Below, in pieces: positions 1 to 5,236 of a DNA stretch of 5,236 nucleotides (positions are counted from its first letter, which is position 1; the number at the start of each line of letters is the position of its first letter). The translations under genes were made by a program, and so were the position numbers. The notes under the pieces were generated by a model. The model searched no databases and had not been told where the DNA came from. It worked only from the letters and a program-made list of their open reading frames with translations. This DNA comes from Candidatus Atribacter fermentans (GTDB lineage Bacteria > Atribacterota > Atribacteria > Atribacterales > Atribacteraceae), in assembly GCA_012517485.1 (NCBI GenBank), contig JAAYUT010000344.1:1-5236 (forward strand). Reading direction: 5' to 3'.

Positions 1-1073
1 AGCCTTAAGAAAAGATACGAAGATACATCTTTTCCTTCTTCATAAGGAGTTCCCAACAAATATATCAAGTTATAATAAGTATTATCTTCGGCAGTATAAT
101 CGGCACCGACACTGGCTTTCCAGTACATCTCATCAAATACATCCACAGGAGTAAAACTGGTCGTCCCATCTGGATTATGAGTAGTGATCTGATTCGTCCA
201 TTGTTCGGGAATAAACAGGGCAAAATCAGCTCGAAAAGTGACTCCAGCAATTCCAGGAATTTCCCCTTGGAACTCAGCACCGAGAACACTTCTCTCTGGA
301 TAACCCATCTTTGCTATTACCGAGCTTGAACCATCAGCGTTAAGAGTTATGTCGGTTTGATATGGAAAAGCCGAAAGATAATATCCTTTTAGAAAACTAA
401 AGGCGGTGTCGACATTTCCAACTTTCCCTCGTGCGCGAAGTCCCCAAATTGGGTTGGAAAAACTGACTTCAGGTTCGAGTTTAGAAATTTGAATGTCCAT
501 TTGTGAAGGGTCTATCTTTGCTGTTGCAGCTAATTGGTTCCCAAAAAATAACTTTTCAACATAGTCAGGAGTAAAATTGGATCGAAATTCAGGTTGATAA
601 ACAAATTCCAAAGACCAGGTTGGATTCATGTACCACTCAGCATTAAGAGCTAAAACTGGAAATTTTTCATCCAAAGCATCTCCACTGATTGATTGAGAAA
701 AAGGTCGGGGGTTGACGTTATCAACGGGGCTAAAAGCATCACTTGCTCCCCAAGTCAAATGAAGATAACCGACTTTAAAATCGATATCTTCAGAGGGAGT
801 GGCAATACCTTGTAAATAAAATTCATTTATTTGAATTGGAAAATAATTATTGTCTGATTGATATTTTAAGGTGGTATCAATCATTAAATAATACTCACTA
901 CTCAGGGATGGATTATAAGTTAATTGAAGCGAAGTTCCATACCTAAAATTTTCGGTGCCAAAAGTATAGCTCCCAAAAGTTTTTATTTCACCATTTATAT
1001 CAGCAGCAGATGCACTCAACGTAATCAAGAACATTAGGATAATGATGATAAAGGTATGATGAACGTGTTTCAT
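1..1073 (-). CDS. Outer-membrane beta-barrel protein, DUF1302-like (3' end beyond window)
   Basis: The frame is open from an ATG at 1073 to the left edge, giving 357 codons with no stop, so the C-terminus is missing. Residues 1-23 form a signal peptide: basic MKHVHH, a hydrophobic run, and a likely cut after ASA. The mature part has alternating aromatic/polar stretches typical of beta-strands. Around residues 101-125 lies a motif WGASDAFSPVDNVNPRPF, which I associate with DUF1302-like outer-membrane proteins found beside RND/MMPL pumps. A second family-like stretch, YPERSVLGAEFQGEIPG, is at 258-274. An in-frame ATG at 1079 would give MAMKHVHH, but it is only 3 nt from the GAGG ribosome site; 1073 has 9 nt spacing and is preferred. 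The gene begins 11 nt after the LolA-like gene, so it belongs to that operon. By inference it is the outer-membrane channel or receptor for the pump. The barrel call is fairly secure; family name and function are less so, and no substrate can be read from the sequence. Confidence 0.8.
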   Translation of the reverse strand, partial: MKHVHHTFIIIILMFLITLSASAADINGEIKTFGSYTFGTENFRYGTSLQLTYNPSLSSEYYLMIDTTLKYQSDNNYFPIQINEFYLQGIATPSEDIDFKVGYLHLTWGASDAFSPVDNVNPRPFSQSISGDALDEKFPVLALNAEWYMNPTWSLEFVYQPEFRSNFTPDYVEKLFFGNQLAATAKIDPSQMDIQISKLEPEVSFSNPIWGLRARGKVGNVDTAFSFLKGYYLSAFPYQTDITLNADGSSSVIAKMGYPERSVLGAEFQGEIPGIAGVTFRADFALFIPEQWTNQITTHNPDGTTSFTPVDVFDEMYWKASVGADYTAEDNTYYNLIYLLGTPYEEGKDVSSYLFLR

Positions 1074-1082
1074 GGCCATAGA

Positions 1083-1086
1083 CCTC
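1083..1086 (-). promoter_or_regulatory. Ribosome binding site of the barrel gene, overlapping the upstream stop codon
   Basis: The minus strand reads TGAGGT, where TGA (1087-1085) is the stop of the LolA-like gene and GAGG is the Shine-Dalgarno core. It sits 9 nt before the ATG at 1073 and 3 nt before the alternative ATG at 1079, which favours 1073. The overlap implies that ribosomes ending the LolA-like gene stop on the next initiation site, so translational coupling is likely. Confidence 0.6.
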
Positions 1087-1855
1087 AAAGCTCAGGACGC
1101 TGAATCGTTCTAACACTAAAGAAATTTTTTGGAAGTTCAATATCTTTTTCGACACTTCCCATTTCTATATATGATTTGGTATTATCTTTAAGGTCTTGGA
1201 AGGTCATTTTTAAGATGGTAATCGTCCCATCCTCTTCTTCTTGAACCTCTTGGACTTCTAATACTTTCCAAGGATTGCCATTAAGATCAATGAATTCTAT
1301 TTTTTTAAAGTAGAACTTTTCTTTATCAACTGTCATGATGAGTTTTGAATAGTCAGAATCAGGGTCATTGGGCTTGAGATCCAATACATAAGATAGATCA
1401 TCTTCACTTGCTAAAGATGCTTCATAATCATCTTTTGAATACCCACCGCTAAAGTCTCCAAAAGAAAAATTGGTTCCTGCAAATTTCTCTTTTTTACTTG
1501 ATCCAGCAATTCTTCGGACTTTTTTAAAAGCAGGCATAAAAAGATAAATCTCTTCTCCGTCTTTTAGGCTGAGCATGGTGACGTTTTTTACTTCTGCTGG
1601 GCTGAGAAAACGGAAAATAAAAGCTCGATTTTGAGGATTTTGAGAGTCATCAATTGAATACATCACCAAGTCACGTATTTCCTGTTTTCCCTTGTCATCT
1701 GTAAGAGTCATTTTGCCAATTGATTTTTGGGTGGTATCAATTGTTCTTTTTTCTTCCATTCGATCAAGAATTTCATCTGCAGTTAAGGCTAAGACTTGAG
1801 CTGTAAAAACCAATATGAACAAGGCAACAAAGGTGAATATGAAAGGTTTCTTCAT
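1085..1855 (-). CDS. Periplasmic LolA-like protein (outer membrane lipoprotein-sorting family, COG2834)
   Basis: A 256-residue protein, a usual length for this family. Residues 1-23 are a signal peptide with a likely cut after VLA; there is no lipobox cysteine, so a soluble periplasmic protein is expected. The mature part opens with TADEILDRMEEKR and continues with beta-strand-rich sequence. The diagnostic stretch is about residues 99-137: DGEEIYLFMPAFKKVRRI followed by a Lys/Ser-rich turn and FAGTNFSFGDFSG. The end, LPKNFFSVRTIQRP, is also typical. Related folds (LolA, LolB) form an incomplete beta-barrel that shields acyl chains, so the inferred role is to carry a lipid or hydrophobic ligand across the periplasm. 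It is not a canonical LolA; the related family is usually encoded next to RND/MMPL pumps, as here. The ATG at 1855 follows AGGAGT with 8 nt spacing and lies 20 nt after the transporter stop. Family assignment is confident; the cargo is unknown. Confidence 0.88.
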   Translation of the reverse strand: MKKPFIFTFVALFILVFTAQVLALTADEILDRMEEKRTIDTTQKSIGKMTLTDDKGKQEIRDLVMYSIDDSQNPQNRAFIFRFLSPAEVKNVTMLSLKDGEEIYLFMPAFKKVRRIAGSSKKEKFAGTNFSFGDFSGGYSKDDYEASLASEDDLSYVLDLKPNDPDSDYSKLIMTVDKEKFYFKKIEFIDLNGNPWKVLEVQEVQEEEDGTITILKMTFQDLKDNTKSYIEMGSVEKDIELPKNFFSVRTIQRPEL

Positions 1856-1875
1856 GATATTAGACTCCTTTATTA

Positions 1876-4692
1876 TTATTCATTATTATTTATTTTATTA
1901 ATAGTATCATTACTTTCTACACAAACAAATTTCCCCCGATCACAAATTGAAAGAAGTAATGGGAGTAAAAACAAAGTATAAACAACCGCCAGCAATAAAA
2001 TAGTAGCCATTAATGCACCAAAACTTCTTAACATGCTTATTGGACCGAGCGCCATAACGTAAGTACCGCAAGACACCGCAAGGGAATTGAGTATCATGCC
2101 TCGACCTGTGCTTGTTATAGTATTGTACAATGCATTTTTGGGGTCAAGCTCCAATTCTCGATTCCACCGGTAAATAAAATGAATTGTATAATCAATTCCA
2201 ACTCCGATTGCTATACTGGCAACCATCAATGTTGCAACATTAAGAGGTATATGAAACAAACCCATGATTCCAAAAGAAGTATAGACAGTGAGAGCGAGAG
2301 GGACATAGGCAAAAACCGATCTTTTCAAATTTTTCAACTGTGCCCACACTAGTAAAAAGATTACCACAAAGGCAACAATCATACTTCGCTGTTGCTCGTT
2401 AAACAATCGACTGTTAATCGTGTCATTGATAATAGGCGAACCAGTGAGTCGATAGCTTACTGTTATATCTCCATCTTCATCCGGCATATACACTTGAGAA
2501 TCAAGGACCTGATAGAAAATAAACTGGTATTCATCACCGAGTGGGTCACCGATAATTTGCTCCACTTCGTTTCTTAAGGAATTCATTTTTTGTCTTTTTC
2601 CTACTTGTTCTATTGAATAAGAAAGCACATCTGCTAAATACTCTGCAGTTCCTTCATCGAATTCAAAGTCACGAATCAAGGCTTGATCAAGAGGAATTGA
2701 TGGATTTTCAGTAAACCAATTTTGTAAGGTTTGCGCAACATCAGACACAGTTAAACCCAGGTCTTCAATTTCGAGAGATGCTCCTTTGGCAGCTTCCTCT
2801 GCCGTTTCAGTATCGAGAAAAATGAATTCCGAATCTGGTTTTTTCACAATGGACATCACGGTATTTTTTATTTCTTCTCGATTCAAGAAAGATTGGTTAA
2901 GAAATATTTCTAAATCGGAAACGATGGTCTCAGCTAAATATTCTTGTGCTCCTGGAGTGTCAATGGGAACTGCACGTACTGCATGGGGACGAGATTCAAG
3001 AAATTGATTCATGAGTTGAACTTCTTCATTTAAAGTCTGTGAGGTGGATTCTTCGGCTCGACATTCAATAATGCTAGCGTTTTCATCCTTGTTTATTCTT
3101 CCTTCAATGTAACTATTGCCCTGAACATATAACCAGAGATTTCCGATTTTATCTGAACGATCAGGAATAGCTTTATAACCAGGACCTTCCACAGCTTCGT
3201 TCAAGTTCATAATAAAATCAGCAATAGATGAAGAATCTTTGAATGCATAAAACTGTTCACCGTATTTAGAGATTCGAACCATTTCTCGCAAGATAAAAGG
3301 GCTTTTTACGTCTTCAGTTTCAAAATAAATATAGTTGTAATCGGACCCACCAAAACGATTTTTGAAATATTCTAAAAGGATAGTGATTGGATGGTTAGGG
3401 CCCATACTTGCTTTAACCGTCGTTTCAATGTTAATTCGAGGAATACCAATTCCTAAAATTACAATCGCAATAATTGTTCCTATCAAAACAGCTTTTTTTC
3501 GGTGTGTCACTGTTTTATATATAAAATTTAAGATTTTATTGAGTAATGAGTTGGAGTTTCTGACTTCAACATGACTAAAATGAATTGGTGCTTTTTTAGG
3601 GCGGAATATGGTTAAAAAAGCAGCTAATGAAAAGGTTGCAAGCAAAAAGCCGAATAAAACGCCCAACCCTGCGTAAAATCCAAAATCAGCAACTGGTCTA
3701 AATTGAGCAGTCATCAAAGAAAAGAATCCACCAAGAGTGGTTACCGCACTTAAAAATATCGGTACCAGAACCCAATTAAGGGTACTTTTTATGACTTCGT
3801 TCCCATCAAGTTTATGCCGGAAATCGTAGTAACGGTTCATAAAATGAACACCATAGGCTGAGACTAAAGCAACCATCATGATAGGAATGGAGGCTGATAT
3901 CATGGTCAAAGGTCGGTTTAATACCACTGAAAGTCCTAAAATCCAAATCGAAGAAAACAAAGCGATGAAAATTGGGAGTATCACTCCCTGAAACGTACGA
4001 AACCCCCAATAGAGAATTAATAGAATAACGAGTGCGGCAAGAGGGGTAAGCCGAACCATGGTTTGCCGAGCATCGTTACCAATTTCTTTCGTAATAATCG
4101 GAAGCCCAAAATAGGTGACTTTTTGAGCATTTCCCTTTAACGGATCAACGACTTTTTGTACGGCATCGATCGCTTTAAATTCATCAACAGTACTAAAGAA
4201 AGAAATCGAGACAATAGTTGCCTTTCCATCATCAGTCACCATTTTACCCCAGATTAACTCATCGTCTTGAAGGTCCGACCTAAGTTTTTGGGCTTCTTCT
4301 AAAGTTTGAGGAAGAATTTCTACGACTTCTTTGACGTTAAATCCCTCTTCGGTTGGAATAATTTTAGGCATGTTCGTCAATGCTGAAACCGTCCTGACTT
4401 CAGAAACCTTTTCAACTGCATTTACGATTTGCTCTAAAGTTTTTAAACTTTCAGGAGTGAATAAATCATCAAATTCTAAAGCAATAATCATTGACTTTTT
4501 CTGAAAACTGGAAAATTTATCTTCTAAGGAGTTATAAAAGGAGACTTGTGGATCACTTTCCGGGACATATTTAGTGAAGTCGTCTTCAAAACGCATATTT
4601 CGAAGCTGAACACCAAAAAAGATCGTAATAACAAACGTTGCAATAAAAATAGGCCAGGCATACCGTACGATGAATTCTTCTAATTTTTTCAC
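1876..4692 (-). CDS. RND superfamily transporter, MMPL/HAE3-like (COG1033)
   Basis: A 938-residue inner-membrane protein with the duplicated RND layout. The predicted segments are TM1 (about 11-30), a periplasmic loop (31-212), TM2-6 (214-363), TM7 (400-418), a second loop (421-768) and TM8-12 (768-917). TM10 carries the family motif IAIGVGIDYTIHF, with D834-Y835 placed like the proton-relay pair of MmpL proteins. The equivalent TM4 stretch, MVALVSAYGVHFMNRY, has A279 in place of the aspartate. TGSPIINDTI (750-759), just before TM8, is also typical. The second loop is almost twice the length of the first because of an insertion at about 577-740. Relatives such as HpnN and MmpL3 move hopanoids or mycolate lipids, so a hydrophobic substrate driven by proton motive force is likely; direction and cargo are not visible. 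The start is GTG, 10 nt after AGGAGG, and MKKLEEFIVRYAWP is a normal N-terminus for the family. It is the first gene of the operon, followed after 20 nt by the LolA-like carrier. Confidence 0.92.
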   Translation of the reverse strand: MKKLEEFIVRYAWPIFIATFVITIFFGVQLRNMRFEDDFTKYVPESDPQVSFYNSLEDKFSSFQKKSMIIALEFDDLFTPESLKTLEQIVNAVEKVSEVRTVSALTNMPKIIPTEEGFNVKEVVEILPQTLEEAQKLRSDLQDDELIWGKMVTDDGKATIVSISFFSTVDEFKAIDAVQKVVDPLKGNAQKVTYFGLPIITKEIGNDARQTMVRLTPLAALVILLILYWGFRTFQGVILPIFIALFSSIWILGLSVVLNRPLTMISASIPIMMVALVSAYGVHFMNRYYDFRHKLDGNEVIKSTLNWVLVPIFLSAVTTLGGFFSLMTAQFRPVADFGFYAGLGVLFGFLLATFSLAAFLTIFRPKKAPIHFSHVEVRNSNSLLNKILNFIYKTVTHRKKAVLIGTIIAIVILGIGIPRINIETTVKASMGPNHPITILLEYFKNRFGGSDYNYIYFETEDVKSPFILREMVRISKYGEQFYAFKDSSSIADFIMNLNEAVEGPGYKAIPDRSDKIGNLWLYVQGNSYIEGRINKDENASIIECRAEESTSQTLNEEVQLMNQFLESRPHAVRAVPIDTPGAQEYLAETIVSDLEIFLNQSFLNREEIKNTVMSIVKKPDSEFIFLDTETAEEAAKGASLEIEDLGLTVSDVAQTLQNWFTENPSIPLDQALIRDFEFDEGTAEYLADVLSYSIEQVGKRQKMNSLRNEVEQIIGDPLGDEYQFIFYQVLDSQVYMPDEDGDITVSYRLTGSPIINDTINSRLFNEQQRSMIVAFVVIFLLVWAQLKNLKRSVFAYVPLALTVYTSFGIMGLFHIPLNVATLMVASIAIGVGIDYTIHFIYRWNRELELDPKNALYNTITSTGRGMILNSLAVSCGTYVMALGPISMLRSFGALMATILLLAVVYTLFLLPLLLSICDRGKFVCVESNDTINKINNNE
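2473..2964 (-). other. Inserted segment with internal repeat in transporter loop 2
   Basis: This covers residues about 577-740 of the RND protein, between the strand ending VRAVPID and the pre-TM8 part ITVSYRLTGSPI. It is charged, looks largely helical, and makes loop 2 about 348 residues against about 182 for loop 1. Inside it, GAQEYLAE (581-588) recurs exactly 100 residues later as GTAEYLAD (681-688). Each copy is followed by a similar helix, EIKNTVMSIVKKP (607-619) and SLRNEVEQIIGDP (705-717), and then by EFIF (622-625) and QFIF (723-726). The similarity is seen directly; calling it a duplication and an insertion relative to the family is my inference. Confidence 0.5.
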
Positions 4693-4702
4693 AATTCAAT
4701 TT

Positions 4703-4710
4703 CCTCCTTT
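4703..4710 (-). promoter_or_regulatory. Strong ribosome binding site that fixes the GTG start of the transporter
   Basis: The minus strand reads AAAGGAGG, a near-perfect Shine-Dalgarno sequence, ending 10 nt before GTG at 4692. No ATG lies in frame between it and residue 1, and translation from this GTG gives the expected short cytoplasmic N-terminus before TM1. It supports GTG initiation over any downstream start. Confidence 0.75.
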
Positions 4711-4713
4711 TAA

Positions 4714-4727
4714 ACTGACCGTTCAGT
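4714..4727. promoter_or_regulatory. TetR-type operator palindrome
   Basis: The sequence ACTGACCGTTCAGT is an inverted repeat with arms ACTGA and TCAGT around a central CG; 12 of 14 positions are symmetrical. Its size and its arms resemble operators of TetR-family repressors that control efflux pumps. It starts a few bases downstream of the predicted transcription start and ends 3 nt before the ribosome binding site, so a bound repressor would block early transcription. In RNA the same bases could form only a short 5-bp hairpin without a T-run, so a protein-binding DNA site is more likely than a terminator. No TetR gene lies in the window. Confidence 0.65.
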
Positions 4728-4741
4728 CGAAAATTTCTGAT

Positions 4742-4770
4742 ATCATAACGGATTGTTTAAATTTTGACAA
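4742..4770 (-). promoter_or_regulatory. Sigma-70-type promoter of the transporter operon
   Basis: On the minus strand a -35 box TTGTCA (4770-4765) and a -10 box TATGAT (4747-4742) are separated by 17 nt; each matches five of six consensus bases. Transcription would begin near 4735, giving a leader of about 43 nt before GTG. The promoter lies wholly in the gap after pheA, so the transporter genes can be transcribed independently of it. Confidence 0.65.
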
Positions 4771-4780
4771 GCCCTATAGA

Positions 4781-5236
4781 CTATTTTTTCCAGATATTTT
4801 TATAGCTCCCCAAAATCCTTAAAAATAGAGTATGTTCTTCTAAAGATTGAATTATTTTTTTAAATCGATCTTCTACAATATTACCTTCCCAGTCGGCATA
4901 AAAAAGGTATTCCCATGGTTTTCCTGGTATGGGCCTTGATTCTAATTTAACAATATTAATTTGCGCATCAGCAAAAATTTTAAGTATTTGGAAAAGAGCC
5001 CCCGGTTGGTTTTTTAAAATAAAAATTCCCGAGACTTTATCGTCTTCGATTGAGGGATGAAATGTTTTTGATAGTATTATAAACCGTGTAAAATTACGAA
5101 TATTATCTTCGATATCTTCTTCTAACACGGTAAGATGGTATTTTTCCACTGCTTCCTGACTAGTTATGCCGGCTCCTCCAAGGCCAAATTCGGCAATCCT
5201 ACGAGCTGCTTCTTCAGTATTACCAACATCCATAAT
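4781..5236 (-). CDS. pheA: Prephenate dehydratase, C-terminal part with ACT domain (5' end beyond window)
   Basis: This enzyme converts prephenate to phenylpyruvate, the committed step of phenylalanine synthesis in the cytoplasm. Only the last 151 residues are present and the frame stays open at the right edge, so the methionine codon at 5233 is internal, not a start. Numbering from that methionine, residues 1-55 are the end of the catalytic domain, with a helix rich in Ala/Glu, the stretch KYHLTVLEEDIEDN, and the family's catalytic-site motif NFTRF (47-51). The ACT domain runs from about 66 to 145. It has the two phenylalanine-binding motifs expected for feedback inhibition, GALF (78-81) and ESRP (98-101), and ends with LGSYKNIWKK. 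Whether an AroQ-type chorismate mutase domain is fused at the N-terminus cannot be seen. The gene stops with TAG 88 nt before the transporter. I see no clear rho-independent terminator after it, so some read-through is possible. Functionally it looks unrelated to the genes downstream. Confidence 0.93.
   Translation of the reverse strand: MMDVGNTEEAARRIAEFGLGGAGITSQEAVEKYHLTVLEEDIEDNIRNFTRFIILSKTFHPSIEDDKVSGIFILKNQPGALFQILKIFADAQINIVKLESRPIPGKPWEYLFYADWEGNIVEDRFKKIIQSLEEHTLFLRILGSYKNIWKK

Noticed and set aside
65..289. Minus-strand open frame of 74 codons
   Set aside because: It overlaps in another frame the long open frame of the barrel gene, which has a signal peptide, a family motif and beta-strand character; the short frame has none.
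1860..1883. Tiny minus-strand frame MNNNKGV over the ribosome site of the carrier gene
   Set aside because: It arises from the AATAAT-rich end of the transporter gene, has no ribosome site of its own, and fits chance.
1870..1905. ATT/AAT-rich run at the end of the transporter gene, considered as a tandem repeat
   Set aside because: It is irregular and short, and simply encodes the polar tail INKINNNE plus the stop codon.
1796..1981. Plus-strand open frame of 61 codons across the transporter/carrier junction
   Set aside because: It is antisense to the end of the transporter, the intergenic gap and the carrier signal peptide; its hydrophobic look comes from the complementary AT-rich sequence.
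2392..3574. Plus-strand open frames at 2392-2577, 2786-3007 and 3362-3574
   Set aside because: All are antisense to the uninterrupted RND transporter frame, and none encodes a recognisable protein.
3812..4009. Minus-strand open frame of 65 codons inside the transporter
   Set aside because: It is in a different frame within the TM2-TM4 coding region and is a shadow of that hydrophobic sequence.
4714..4780. Possible rho-independent terminator after pheA
   Set aside because: The only inverted repeat is the 5-bp-arm palindrome at 4714-4727, with no following T-run on the minus strand; it fits an operator better.

Overview
The window is about 5.2 kb of AT-rich bacterial DNA in which every supported gene lies on the minus strand, so transcription runs from the right edge to the left. 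Signal peptides on two proteins, a periplasmic LolA-like carrier and a predicted outer-membrane beta-barrel all point to a diderm (Gram-negative-type) bacterium. The sequence alone does not let me name a phylum.

Reading in the direction of transcription: (1) 5236-4781 is the 3' part of a prephenate dehydratase gene (pheA), covering the end of the catalytic domain with its TRF motif and a complete C-terminal ACT domain. (2) 4780-4693 is an 88-nt intergenic region. It holds a good sigma-70-type promoter (TTGTCA, 17 nt, TATGAT), a TetR-type palindrome just downstream of the predicted transcription start, and a strong Shine-Dalgarno site. (3) 4692-1876 encodes a 938-residue RND/MMPL-family membrane transporter starting at GTG. 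(4) 1855-1085 encodes a secreted LolA-like 'outer membrane lipoprotein-sorting' protein. (5) 1073-1 encodes a secreted protein that looks like an outer-membrane beta-barrel with a WGxSDxFxPxDxxNPR motif; it runs off the left edge without a stop codon.

Genes 3 to 5 are separated by only 20 and 11 nt, each has its own ribosome binding site, and they share the promoter/operator upstream of gene 3. They read as one operon for a trans-envelope route: an inner-membrane pump, a periplasmic carrier of hydrophobic molecules and an outer-membrane channel or receptor. The cargo is probably a lipid or other hydrophobic compound, but nothing in the window identifies it. The TetR-like operator suggests induction by a small ligand, yet no regulator gene is present here. 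pheA appears to be an unrelated housekeeping neighbour.

The most unusual detail is a roughly 160-residue insertion in the second periplasmic loop of the transporter, which contains what looks like a diverged internal duplication.
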